The position numbers and the translations under genes are program-made. 64,000 bases of DNA from Sorangium cellulosum So0157-2 (GTDB lineage Bacteria > Myxococcota_A > Polyangia > Polyangiales > Polyangiaceae), in the NCBI RefSeq assembly GCF_000418325.1, contig NC_021658.1, positions 3,162,001 through 3,226,000 on the forward strand, in the 5' to 3' direction. Shown here piece by piece: positions 1 to 8,457 of the stretch (positions are counted from its first letter, which is position 1; each line of letters starts with the position of its first letter). The notes beneath the pieces are model-generated. The model searched no databases. It was not told the DNA's origin and saw only the letters and a list, made by a program, of their open reading frames with translations.

Positions 1-207
1 AGCTTGTCGCGCAGGGGACAGCGATATCCTCCCCGGATCACTACAAGCATCCGTCTGGCCTGTAGGGTGAGGGAAGCTCAACGGCGCTCGTCGTAGACAG
101 CTCGACCCGGGGGCTACGAATTCCAGCGCGATTGTTCCGAGAGCGCCGTCCGTCCTCGCATCGTCCGATGCAAGTGACTGCCAGGACTTCGTACCCGAGC
201 CAGCTGG

Positions 208-241
208 ATCGAGGTATAGGCATACTCACCTATGCCTCGAT
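208..241. other. Hairpin (inverted repeat)
   Basis: Two arms of 13 positions (208-220 and 229-241) flank an 8-nt loop; one position is a T/G wobble. No T-tract follows, so a terminator role is unproven. The rest of 1-390 shows nothing I recognise as a gene. Confidence 0.5.
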
Positions 242-390
242 GCGAGACGTCACGCCCACGTTGGTGGATTGAACAATTCGGGTGAGGGTCGAATTTGGTC
301 ATCGCCACACAGGCTGCGGGATCTGCATGACCTACCCCGGGTCGACGGAGCGTCCTTCCCTGCGATCCGGCGCCCCCTGGGAAAGCGACG

Positions 391-960
391 TTGATCCAAC
401 CATTGAGGATCGCGCGCCCCGCGCGGGCGCGCCGCCGGGCGTTCGAGGGCGGGGCGCGTGAGCTCGTGCGGCTGCTCGTCTGGGTGGAGGCGCCGCTCCC
501 GTCGCCGCCCGCGCGCCGCGCGCTGGCCGCCCAGGTCGCCGAGGCGGCCTCGCGCCGCGCCGGAGGCCACGCGCCGGCGGCTCGCCTCGGCGCGCCCGCC
601 CTGCCCGAGGCGAGGCGCCGCCTCGGGGTGATCCTGGAGATGCTGCGCGGAGTCCCGCCGGGGGGGCTCGCGGCGCGCGAGCGCATCCCCGAGCCGGGGC
701 TCTACCGGCTCCGCGACGCGGCGCTCGCCGCTGCCGAGTCGGCGCTCGCGGGCGAGGTGCGGACGCGGACGACGGCGCGCTGGCCGGGGCGATCGCGCGG
801 ATGGGCCGGGGGCTCGCGGCGCGCGCGCCGGCCGGCAGGCTGGTGGCGTGCGAGGAAGAGCCCGCTTCGCGTCCCAAGCTTGCGTGGCAGGCGCTGTGCT
901 TGCCAGCTCTCCGACGTGGTCGCCGCTTCGCTAGCCTGGGACGAGGGCGGTGTGTAGCAT
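391..960 (+). pseudogene. Frameshifted hypothetical ORF
   Basis: A protein-like, Arg/Ala/Glu-rich helical reading runs from a TTG at 391 to about 760 in one frame. Plausible coding sequence then continues in another frame (a stretch reading DDGALAGAIARMGRGLAA, about 771-825). This suggests a single-base frameshift near 765. I do not recognise the family. There is no convincing ribosome-binding site, so this may be a gene remnant or chance high-GC coding potential. Confidence 0.3.
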
Positions 961-969
961 GGCGCCGTC

Positions 970-1419
970 ATGACGATCGCGTCGTTCTGGGCCAAGGGCT
1001 ACCGCAGCCTCCGGGATGTCCGCGTGGACGATCTCGGTCCGTTCAACATCTTCTATGGCCCGAACGGGAGCGGCAAGTCGAACCTCCTGGAAGCCCTGAG
1101 GACGCTCTTCCGGCTGGCCGATGTGATCGCGGAGACTGGGGCGCTGTCGGGCGTTGAAAACGCTCTGAGAGCGCTCGATGCCGGTGTGCTCAACCGGCGC
1201 GATGTCTGCGCTCATGACCCATCACGATTCATCCTGCTGGGAGCTCGGCTCGTGGCGGCGCAAGACGAGGCTCTGGTACCGGTTGGGCTGCTCCCCGCGC
1301 CCGAGCTCGTCATGGAGGTGACCGTTGATTGGACTCACAGGCTGACCCACGCGGTCATGGGCTCGGACGCGCGCGAGGCCCTGGACGCTGGGAACGCGGC
1401 GTGCGTAGGCCCCCGATAA
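970..1419 (+). pseudogene. Truncated AAA/RecF-like ATPase (N-terminal part)
   Basis: The first 40 residues are typical of OLD/RecF/SMC-type AAA ATPases: a short beta strand, YRSLRD, then a P-loop GPNGSGKS at about residues 31-38. The reading frame stops after 149 aa. Members of this family are normally 350 aa or more and carry signature, Walker B and His-loop motifs in the missing C-terminal half. The following 250 bp contain no clear continuation. It is therefore read as a disrupted gene; a short standalone protein is less likely. The substrate is unknown. Confidence 0.6.
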
Positions 1420-1768
1420 GCCCACTCCATGGCGTGCAACACCGGCGTGGCGCTCGTGCCGTCCTGCGCGGGACATCCGGGCTTGTTCGTTGGCTACGAC
1501 GTGCGGCTCATCGTCGCATGGTCGTCAGCCGCTGAGTGCGTTCCGCGCCGGTCGGCGGGGCCCTCCGAGCCCGTACGGAGCGTGCGATCCCGCTCACGAT
1601 AATCGCTGCCCGCTTTTGATACGGCATCGGCCGCAATCACAGGCGCGCGAGAGCGACACGAGCTGACTCGTGCCTCAATCGTGAATCACCGGTCGCACGC
1701 GGTCGGCGCAGCGCGGAGCGCGGCCTCCTCGCTCGCCGCCTTGGGTCGGGAAGCGGTTGCCGTCGTCT
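1420..1768. other. Non-coding or decayed stretch
   Basis: This is the gap between the truncated ATPase and the 3' end of the reverse-strand gene that follows. Short open frames exist but none has a start site, length or composition that I can support. It may hold scrambled remains of the ATPase's C-terminal half. Confidence 0.4.
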
Positions 1769-2509
1769 TCAAAAGATCTCGACGTTTCGTAGCAATCGTT
1801 CACGGAACGGTTCAAACGCCGGTACACCAAGGAGCGCTGGAAACCCCGCACACTCAAGGATGGACGTTCGAAAGTATCCCAGCAGGTCGATGGGCTCGGG
1901 CAGCGCCGAGACCGGGCGTCGCGGGCCAGTCCAGGAGAAGTTCTGAAAAGGCGCTAGCCAGCCGCCGCCGACCTCGATGCCATACGGCACCCCGCCGCTG
2001 ATGTCGTCCTTGTGGTAGCCGTCCGGAGCGAGGGTCAGCAGGTACGGACCGTCCAGCGGCGGCGAGCCCGGATCCTCGGTCAGGTCGGTGAAGTCTTGCA
2101 CGGCAGACTCGACCCACGCAGCGCTACATGGATCCACGTGGATACCATCACAGTAGCCGTCCGGCCCGGTGACACCGTGAGCCTTCCAGAATTCGACGTG
2201 CGAGTACCCCTCGAGGTCCACGAGGGAGATCCCCCCGACCTGCTGCCAAAACGCGACGAGGATTGGCGGAGCGGCTCCACCGACCGTTGCCTCGAGGTGC
2301 CGCAGTCTCGAATCGAGGCCAGGTTCGGGCGGGATCACTCCCGGGACCGGCGGGTAGCCCAGATCGCGGAGATTCGCCGTGAGAGCTGCCACGGCCTTCT
2401 CCAGACCGGCGAGCGCGTGCACCGCGTCGCGCGCTGCTGCGTGGGCGTCGACAAGGGCCGCGTCGCGCCAGGAGCGCTGCGTCCTCAAGATGGTCATCGC
2501 GTCGATCAT
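1769..2509 (-). CDS. Hypothetical protein, possibly SUKH (SMI1/KNR4)-like
   Basis: The 246-aa protein starts at an ATG at 2509, chosen because GGAGGGG lies about 8 nt upstream; the longer open frame upstream has no matching signal. The N-terminal third is helical (DAAL...HAAARDAVHALAGLEKAVAALTANL). The middle resembles the SMI1/KNR4 pattern, LRHLEATVGGAAPPILVAF followed by WQQVGGISL. SUKH proteins are commonly immunity proteins against nuclease or other polymorphic toxins, but no toxin gene is adjacent here. The fold assignment is tentative and the function unknown. Confidence 0.55.
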   Translation of the reverse strand: MIDAMTILRTQRSWRDAALVDAHAAARDAVHALAGLEKAVAALTANLRDLGYPPVPGVIPPEPGLDSRLRHLEATVGGAAPPILVAFWQQVGGISLVDLEGYSHVEFWKAHGVTGPDGYCDGIHVDPCSAAWVESAVQDFTDLTEDPGSPPLDGPYLLTLAPDGYHKDDISGGVPYGIEVGGGWLAPFQNFSWTGPRRPVSALPEPIDLLGYFRTSILECAGFPALLGVPAFEPFRERLLRNVEIF

Positions 2510-2810
2510 CGCGGCCCCTCCGAGCCTGCCCGACTTCCGTCGATGGGTCGACCGAGGCCGCCGGGCCAGGTCTGTCTCAATCGTCGCCTTTCGTGACGTC
2601 CCCGCGCGGGAAATCTCACGGATCCGCCGTGCGCCGCAACGCCCAAATGCTGTCCAGACGCCAGGTGAGGTGATCGCGGAGCGGGGGACCAGGCGGAGCG
2701 CGGCAGCTCGCCCCCGCTGGCGGCGCCGGCGCGCTCCGGCTCCGCGCCCGGCGGCCGACGCAGAACGCCGGGCACGCCGGCAACAAAACGGCACCGGGCG
2801 GTTTCGGAAC

Positions 2811-2839
2811 TTGACAGTATCGAAACTGATCGGTATCGA
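2811..2839 (+). promoter_or_regulatory. Putative sigma70-type promoter of the tetR gene
   Basis: A perfect TTGACA (2811-2816) is followed after 17 nt by TATCGA (2834-2839), a partial match to a -10 box. It lies about 25 nt before the start codon of the TetR gene. The -35 match is strong and the -10 weak. Confidence 0.5.
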
Positions 2840-2841
2840 TA
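2818..2841. promoter_or_regulatory. Putative TetR operator (24-bp palindrome)
   Basis: This 24-bp near-perfect palindrome has TATCGA at its left end, TCGATA at its right end and a central GATC. Only two or so base-pair positions break the symmetry. It overlaps the spacer and -10 box of the putative promoter just upstream of the TetR gene. Size, symmetry and position are what TetR-family autorepression predicts. The rest of 2510-2864 shows no gene on the forward strand. Confidence 0.6.
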
Positions 2842-2864
2842 TGTGCAGAGGGTGAGGTGACCGC

Positions 2865-3605
2865 ATGACCCGGAACGAGGACGAGCACGCCGAGGTGGAG
2901 CCCCCGAGGCCGGGGCGCAAGCGAGACCGCTCGCGCGACGCCACGATCCTCGAGGCCGCGCTCGAGGTCCTCGCCGACGTGGGCGCAGCGGGCTTCACCA
3001 TGGACCTGGTGGCCGCGCGGGCCGGCGCCGGGAAGGCGACCATCTACCGTCGCTGGACCTCGAAGGTGGAGCTCGTCATCGACGCCGTCGCGCACATGAA
3101 GCGCAATCAGGTCGATCTCGAGCATCTGCCCGACACGGGCACGCTCCGCGGAGACCTCCTCGGCCTGTTCAAGCCGCAGTCGATCGAAGAAGGCGAGCGC
3201 AAGCTCAAGATCATGACCGGGCTCGCCTCGCTGCTCTCGCAGGAGCAGGCGCTCGCCGAGGCAGCGAACAGCGCGGTCGTCGAGCCGTGGGCCGAAGCGC
3301 ATCTCGCGCTGATGCAGCGGGCCGTGGCGCGCAGCGAGATCTCGGCGTCCGCCGACATCGCCACCCTGTCCCAGGTCATCCCGTCGATGGCCGCGTACCG
3401 CACCCTGGTCCAGCGCAAGCCGATCGACCTGGCCTTCGTCGTGTCGATGGTCGACGGCGTCATCGTGCCGGCCCTCCGGAATCAGCCCTCCGACGCGCCA
3501 TCACGCTCGACAGGTCACCGGCCTGCTCCCACCACCTCACCCGCCGACGAATCCGCGCCGGCGCCCCGGCGGGCCTCGCGCGCGCGGACACGCTCGAAAC
3601 CCTGA
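2865..3605 (+). CDS. TetR/AcrR family transcriptional regulator
   Basis: The 246-aa protein has a TetR-type DNA-binding domain at about residues 22-70 (DATILEAALEVLADVG, then GFTMDLVAARAGAGKATIY for the helix-turn-helix). A helical ligand-binding domain follows. The last 45 residues are Pro/Ser/Arg-rich and look like a disordered tail. The start is preceded by GAGGTGA. The PhnB/VOC gene follows after 19 bp on the same strand and is probably co-transcribed, so it is the likely regulated partner. A palindromic operator overlapping the promoter suggests autorepression. The inducer is unknown. Confidence 0.88.
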   Translation: MTRNEDEHAEVEPPRPGRKRDRSRDATILEAALEVLADVGAAGFTMDLVAARAGAGKATIYRRWTSKVELVIDAVAHMKRNQVDLEHLPDTGTLRGDLLGLFKPQSIEEGERKLKIMTGLASLLSQEQALAEAANSAVVEPWAEAHLALMQRAVARSEISASADIATLSQVIPSMAAYRTLVQRKPIDLAFVVSMVDGVIVPALRNQPSDAPSRSTGHRPAPTTSPADESAPAPRRASRARTRSKP

Positions 3606-3624
3606 ACTCGCATAGGAGAACGTC

Positions 3625-4050
3625 ATGACCGTCAGCGTTACCAACCACCTCAACTTCCGCGGCGATGCCCGAGCGGCGCTGGAGTTCTACCAATCCGTGT
3701 TCGGCGGTGACCTCACCATCGTGACCTACAAGGACGCCCACAGCGTCCAGGCTCCGTCGGAGGCCGATCAGGTGATGTGGGGCCAAGTCGCCGCCAAGAA
3801 CGGCTTCCGGGTGATGGCGTACGACGTGCCCTCCCGGACGCCATGGGAGCAAGGCGAGAACGCGTTCTTCGTCTCGGTCCGCGGCGACTCGGCCGCCGAG
3901 ATCTCCGCGCTCTGGGAGAAGCTGTCCGCTGGCGCGACCGTCGCGCAGCCCCTGGCGCCGTCGGGATGGACCCCCCTGTACGGCATGCTCAAGGATCGCT
4001 TCGGCGTCACGTGGGTCCTGGATGTCGCGACGGAGTACAAGGCGTCCTGA
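3625..4050 (+). CDS. PhnB/VOC-family protein
   Basis: The 141-aa protein is typical in length for PhnB-like members of the vicinal oxygen chelate (glyoxalase/bleomycin resistance) superfamily. It opens with a beta strand and FRGDARAALEFYQSVFGG, and ends with LYGMLKDRFGVTWVLDV, both characteristic of PhnB. RBS AGGAGAA lies just before the start at 3625. It sits 19 bp behind the TetR gene, suggesting a small operon. No substrate can be assigned, because members range from binding proteins to enzymes. Confidence 0.85.
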   Translation: MTVSVTNHLNFRGDARAALEFYQSVFGGDLTIVTYKDAHSVQAPSEADQVMWGQVAAKNGFRVMAYDVPSRTPWEQGENAFFVSVRGDSAAEISALWEKLSAGATVAQPLAPSGWTPLYGMLKDRFGVTWVLDVATEYKAS

Positions 4051-4254
4051 GCGCGCGGAAGAGCGCGCGCGGCGCGGGCGCGCGCTCTTCGATGGTTCGA
4101 GCGTGGCCCGCCACACCGATGGAAGACGCCACACGGCTCCACAAGCGGCACGAGATCTCCCACGCGTGAGCGCGCGAAAGATCTTCTACCACCGATCCAT
4201 CCTGGCGGATCGAGCCTCTCGGTCGCGGCATCGAGGCCATGGGTCTCCACCTAC

Positions 4255-4303
4255 GGCAAGAGCTTGCCGGCAATCCCGGCAAGCCCTGGCAAGATCTTGC
4301 CAG
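4255..4303. repeat. Clustered GGCAAG palindromes
   Basis: GGCAAG/CTTGCC motifs recur: a stem at 4255-4268 with a 2-nt loop, a single GGCAAG near 4278, and a perfect 18-bp palindrome at 4286-4303 centred on AGATCT. They lie between the VOC gene and the next RBS. They could form RNA hairpins or be protein-binding sites. No T-tract follows. The rest of 4051-4515 holds nothing recognisable. Confidence 0.5.
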
Positions 4304-4531
4304 CTCCCTGGCCGATCGGCCTCGCCTTGGCCTTCGCCCGCGGCCGGAGGACTGCTGTCGATGGCCAGCCCTCGCCACGTTCGCGCGTGGTTCGCGCGCG
4401 GATCGAGCGCGCTAGCCCAGGTCCCGTCCTCCTCGCCGGGCGCGCGGCACGATCATTGAAATGAGAGGGGCGGAAGGGGACGGACAGCGCGAAGCGCGCT
4501 TCCGACGACAATCCCTTGGAGGAGGTACATC

Positions 4532-4987
4532 ATGGGCTTTTATGGACCGGTCACGACGCATGGTCTCGAGGCAACGGCCGAGTTTCGCGCCACCGGGTTT
4601 GGCGGGGTCGTGGGCGTGCTCGGCATCAAGGTGAGCGGCGAGGCGCAGAACTTCACGTCCGGGTTCGTGCTGGTGCGGGACGAGAAGTTCGTCGGCGGTC
4701 TGAGGTACAACCTCATGGGCTGGACGGGCCCGCTGGGGAAGGGGGATTCGCCCTTCCATCACGAGCAGGGCTTCGATCTCGGCGCGATGCCGCCCGAGGA
4801 GATCGTGATCGCGTCGGCCAGCGAGACGATCCGGGTGCCCGTCAAGCTGCCGAAGGCGTCGGCGGCGGCGCCCGCGCCCACGAACACCGGGCTGCCCGCG
4901 CCGCCGCGCCGGCCGCGCCGCTCCTCGCGCGACGCGCGGCCTGCGCGGACCCCTCAGCGCCCTCAGCGCTGGTCGGCGCGGGCCTGA
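4532..4987 (+). CDS. Hypothetical protein
   Basis: The 151-aa protein has a very strong RBS (GGAGGAGGT) just before its ATG, the main reason to believe it is translated. The first 115 residues look like a compact beta-rich domain containing FGGVVGVLGIKVSGEA and MGWTGPLGKGDSPF. The last 35 residues are low-complexity Pro/Arg/Ala. Its 3' end overlaps the 3' end of the convergent dehydrogenase gene by about 25 bp. There is no signal peptide and no recognised family. Confidence 0.6.
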   Translation: MGFYGPVTTHGLEATAEFRATGFGGVVGVLGIKVSGEAQNFTSGFVLVRDEKFVGGLRYNLMGWTGPLGKGDSPFHHEQGFDLGAMPPEEIVIASASETIRVPVKLPKASAAAPAPTNTGLPAPPRRPRRSSRDARPARTPQRPQRWSARA

Positions 4988-5856
4988 TCCTGGATGGCGT
5001 TGAACACGGCGGCCATCTCATCGGCGCCGTGGCCGAGCTGCAATGCCCGTTTGTAGTAGGACAGGATGAGCTCCGGGATGCGCCGGTCCACGCCGTTCTC
5101 CCGGCTGAGACGCGCGATGTGCTCGAGGGCGCCGGTGTGGATGTCCAGCGTGCAGTCGGTCCCCTTGAAATCGCCGGTGGACAGCATCTTCTTGCACATG
5201 TCGGCGGTGATCGAGATGAGCGGCATGATCGCCTGGTACTTGGCGAAGTAGGCGTCGAGGGGGAACTTCTCCGACGCGCAGATCGCCGCCCCGTGCAGGA
5301 ACGACAGCGTGGCGCCGTAAAAGCTCTCCAGGAGAGCGCAGTCGAGCGCTGCCGCCGCCCCGATCGGCTCGCCGACGTGGGAGGTCGCCCCGCCGAGGAC
5401 GCGCAGCGTCGGCTCGTGGCGGTCGTAGAGCCCCTTGGGACCCGAGTAGAACACCGGCGTCTGTTCACCACCGATGTAGCTGGGGTAAGCCATGATGCAC
5501 CCGTCCAGGTAGCCGATCCCGAGCGCCGACGTCCATGCCGCCCCGCTGCGGGCGTCGTTGGGCGTGCCGCTGGTCAGCTGTACGAGCGTCCGACCCTTCG
5601 CGGCCTCGGCCACGAGGGGCGCGCGGAGGACCTGGTCGCTCGCTTCGTAGTTGGACAGCGAGACGATCGTCAGGTCGCTCTCGCCGCACGCCTGCTCGGG
5701 CGTCGCCGCCACCTTCGCCTGGCCCTGAAACGGCTCTGCCTTGCTGTGGGTCCGGTTCCATACGGTGACCCGATGACCGGCGTTGATGTAGGCGCGCGCC
5801 AGCGCGGCGCCCATTTGACCCAAGCCGAGGATGGACACGGTCTCTTTGTGCGACAT
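4963..5856 (-). CDS. NAD(P)-dependent dehydrogenase, imine reductase-like
   Basis: The 297-aa protein begins with a Rossmann dinucleotide-binding motif GLGQMG (residues 11-16) and an adenine-ribose loop VWNRTHSKA, which suggests NADPH preference. It belongs to the 6-phosphogluconate/3-hydroxyisobutyrate dehydrogenase superfamily. The C-terminal helical region (about residues 165-290) with LDCALLESFYGATLSFLHG resembles imine reductases, which reduce cyclic imines and work as domain-swapped dimers. The ATG at 5856 has AGGAGAG upstream; the longer frame to 6012 is rejected as unconserved. The natural substrate is unknown. Confidence 0.8.
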   Translation of the reverse strand: MSHKETVSILGLGQMGAALARAYINAGHRVTVWNRTHSKAEPFQGQAKVAATPEQACGESDLTIVSLSNYEASDQVLRAPLVAEAAKGRTLVQLTSGTPNDARSGAAWTSALGIGYLDGCIMAYPSYIGGEQTPVFYSGPKGLYDRHEPTLRVLGGATSHVGEPIGAAAALDCALLESFYGATLSFLHGAAICASEKFPLDAYFAKYQAIMPLISITADMCKKMLSTGDFKGTDCTLDIHTGALEHIARLSRENGVDRRIPELILSYYKRALQLGHGADEMAAVFNAIQDQARADQR

Positions 5857-6020
5857 GATCTGGTTCTTCTCTCCTGTGATCGCCTGCGGCTGCCGAGGGA
5901 CACCAGCGTGAGAGGCTACCGAGGGCGGAGGAAAAGTAAAACGGTTCGAGGAGGTCGAGGGCGAATCGCCAAGCCCGCTCCAGGTGGCGGAAGCAGGTGT
6001 TTCCCGCGTCACGCCTCTTC

Positions 6021-6072
6021 TACCGGCCGGATACCGGCCGGACGGCTACCGGCCGGATACCGGCCGGACGGG
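6021..6072. repeat. 26-bp tandem repeat, two copies
   Basis: Two 26-bp units (6021-6046 and 6047-6072) are identical except for the final base. Each contains two copies of TACCGGCCGGA. It lies upstream of the lipoprotein gene. Confidence 0.8.
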
Positions 6073-6119
6073 GCCTTGCGTGTTGGTGGCCCGCGCCCGC
6101 CGGGGTACGCTCACGAGGC

Positions 6120-6734
6120 ATGGCGTCACGTCTTCTCCTCGAAGCGGCCTCGTTGTGCGGGCTCGCCCTCGGCTGCGCGGCGTGCAAGCCGGCGGTGGAG
6201 CCGCTGCCGGCCCATGTGCGCGTCTCCATCGACGGCGCGGTCATCAGCCCGGCCAAGGCGGATGGGCGCCAGTGGGACGGCATGGGCACCGTCCCGGCGG
6301 GGGCGCTGACGGCCATCGGCGACCTGCTCCGCACGGCGCACCCCGCCGCGGCGGCCGCCAGCGTGGCGGGGTTCGCCGCGGAGGCGGCGGGGGCGGGCAC
6401 CGAGCCGCCGGAGCCGTTCGGCTCGGCGGAGCTGTTCGCGGGCGGCCGGTCGCTCGGCCGGCGCGCGCTCGATCGCTCGGGGCAGCGCGACACCTGCACG
6501 CCCGGCTGGAAAGGCCCGCCGACCTGGCGCCGCGTGCCGCTCGCGCCGGACGTCCACGTGAGCGGTGAGCTCATCGACCGCGACCTCGTGAGCGACGACG
6601 TCATCGGGAGGTTCGCCATCCACCGCGATCACCTCGTCGAGGCGCTCCGGGCGCGCACGGTGTACCCGGTGGCCGTCGGCAACCAGGCCGCCGGACAGGT
6701 GTTGTTCGTCTGGATCGAGGTCTGGCCGGAGTAG
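6120..6734 (+). CDS. Putative lipoprotein with C2-like segment
   Basis: The 204-aa protein has a hydrophobic N-terminus ending in LALGCAAC, which fits a lipoprotein signal peptide although the lipobox is imperfect. The mature part contains VRVSIDGAVISPAK and, later, LIDRDLVSDDVIGRF, reminiscent of the acidic calcium-binding loops of C2 domains. The ATG at 6120 was chosen because signal-peptide features begin there; the frame is open further upstream through the 26-bp repeats. No function can be assigned. Confidence 0.6.
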   Translation: MASRLLLEAASLCGLALGCAACKPAVEPLPAHVRVSIDGAVISPAKADGRQWDGMGTVPAGALTAIGDLLRTAHPAAAAASVAGFAAEAAGAGTEPPEPFGSAELFAGGRSLGRRALDRSGQRDTCTPGWKGPPTWRRVPLAPDVHVSGELIDRDLVSDDVIGRFAIHRDHLVEALRARTVYPVAVGNQAAGQVLFVWIEVWPE

Positions 6735-7029
6735 ACCGGCGTGGACCCGGGCCGCGACCCCGGAGCACGCGCGCCGTGCCTGCGCAGCGCCCGCGCCCGC
6801 GCCGGCGCGGCGCAGCGCCGGTGAAGCAAACCTGCTCGGCCAGTTCTGCGGTGCGCCCTCCCGGTGTATCCTGCCGGTCGCCGCCCGTGGGACTCCGGGG
6901 CGATTTCCGAGCCCAGTCTGGTTACTGTCGTACGTAGATCGCCCCACCATTCCCCGGGCGGCGTTTCGTATGCCGCCCGCGCCCCCCGCACGTTTCCATA
7001 CCGAGCGCGTCGAGCGCGAGGACCTCGTC

Positions 7030-8457
7030 ATGTTCATCAACGCCTGCTTCGCGTGCAGCGGGCAGGCCGAGTTCTACGGCTCCTCCGGCGGCCAGGTCGT
7101 CTCCGTCGACTTCCTCCACGAGTACATCCTCGGCAACTACCGCCGCCTCTACGCGCGCACGCTCGCGGCCGGCATCAACCACTTCAACCAGGCGCGCATC
7201 GCCGTGAACCTCCTCGCGACCGGCGCCGAGACGCCCCCCGCCGACAGGCGCGAGGAGGGGCTGCTCATCGCGGCCGCGCTCCGGGAGCTCCCGCCGCAGC
7301 GCGCGCTCCGGGCGCTCCGCGAGCTCCGGGAGCGGCGGGTGAACAACCGCCGCGCGCGCGCCGTCATCCGCGACTACCTCGCCGCCCGGCCGGACCCGGC
7401 CTTCGACGCCGTCAAGTACCGCGCCCACGTCCGCGCGCTCGCCGTGCACGCCCACCTCCGGCTCCCCGGCGAGATCGGGCCGTTCCTGTTCGAGCCCGGG
7501 CGGCGCGCGCCGTTCGAGGCGCCGCTGCTCGAGCGCGCGCGGCAGGCCCGCTACGCGAAGGAGGCGATCTTCGACCTGCCGCTGACCGTCGCCGAGGGCC
7601 TCGCCGCCGCCCGCGGCGTCTCGCGCGACGAGCTCCTGCGCCGCGCCGCGCCGCGCATGACCGAGGGCGAGCGCTTGCGGCTGCAGCGCGCCGCCGGGCG
7701 CGAGGACGTCGACCTCGCCGTCGACCTCGGCCGCGCCCCGCTCACGCGCGTCGCCCTCTACGCGCTCTCCCTGCCCGAGGCGGCGCGGCGCGACCGCCGC
7801 GACGAGCTCCACGCCGCGCTCGAGCGCGCCGCCGCCCGCGCGCTCCGCCGGAGCCCCGCCGCGCTCGGCCGCGTCGCCGCCGTGCTCGACCGGAGCTACT
7901 CGGCGTCCGGATCGAGCGAGAAGCGCCGCCGCCCGCTCGCCGTCGCGCTCGGCGTGAGCTACCTGCTCCGCGCCGCGGCCAGCGAGTACCGCGCGTTCTG
8001 GACCGCGCCCACGCCGGACGAGATCCTCGTCGGCGCGCGCGGCCAGACCGATCTCGCGACGCCGCTGCTCGACGCGCTCGCGTGGCGGCCGGACGTCGTG
8101 ATCGTGGTCTCGGACGGCTTCGAGAACGACCCGGCGGGCGCCGCCGCCGAGGTCGCGCGGTGCTTCCGGGCGCGGCTCGATCCGGGGCAGCGCACGTCGA
8201 TCGTCCACATCAACCCGGTGTTCGACAGCGAGCGGTACGCGCCGCGCGCGCTCGGCCCGTCGATCCCGACGGTCGGCCTGCGCGACGCGGAGGATCTGCC
8301 GACGGTCCTCGGCTTCGCCAGGTTCGCCGAGGGGACGGCGCCGCTCGCGGAGCTCGAGCGTTACCTCGCGCGGCGCGCGGACGCCCTGCTCGCGCGGCAC
8401 GCGCGGCCCGTCGACGGACCTGCGGAGGCGCCCGCGGCGGCGCTCGAGGCGCCCTGA
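7030..8457 (+). CDS. VWA-domain protein, TROVE/Ro60-like architecture
   Basis: The 475-aa protein has an N-terminal helical region with the motif FINACFACSGQAEFY. A HEAT-like helical middle follows (about residues 70-275), then a C-terminal von Willebrand A domain. The MIDAS metal site is intact: D287-x-S289-x-S291, T340 and D362 (VSDGFEND). A helical-repeat ring plus VWA is the layout of TROVE/Ro60 proteins, which bind Y-like RNAs and occur in bacterial RNA-repair loci. The ATG at 7030 has GAGGA upstream; an in-frame ATG at 6970 lacks one. The stop overlaps the next start (TGATG), so translation is probably coupled. TROVE membership is inferred from layout only. Confidence 0.7.
   Translation: MFINACFACSGQAEFYGSSGGQVVSVDFLHEYILGNYRRLYARTLAAGINHFNQARIAVNLLATGAETPPADRREEGLLIAAALRELPPQRALRALRELRERRVNNRRARAVIRDYLAARPDPAFDAVKYRAHVRALAVHAHLRLPGEIGPFLFEPGRRAPFEAPLLERARQARYAKEAIFDLPLTVAEGLAAARGVSRDELLRRAAPRMTEGERLRLQRAAGREDVDLAVDLGRAPLTRVALYALSLPEAARRDRRDELHAALERAAARALRRSPAALGRVAAVLDRSYSASGSSEKRRRPLAVALGVSYLLRAAASEYRAFWTAPTPDEILVGARGQTDLATPLLDALAWRPDVVIVVSDGFENDPAGAAAEVARCFRARLDPGQRTSIVHINPVFDSERYAPRALGPSIPTVGLRDAEDLPTVLGFARFAEGTAPLAELERYLARRADALLARHARPVDGPAEAPAAALEAP

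Noticed and set aside
208..241. tRNA or terminator at the hairpin
   Set aside because: No cloverleaf or T-tract; kept only as a hairpin.
4516..6309. 597-aa + strand ORF spanning the dehydrogenase gene
   Set aside because: It is antisense to a clear Rossmann-fold enzyme; only the separate frame at 4532-4987 has a strong RBS.
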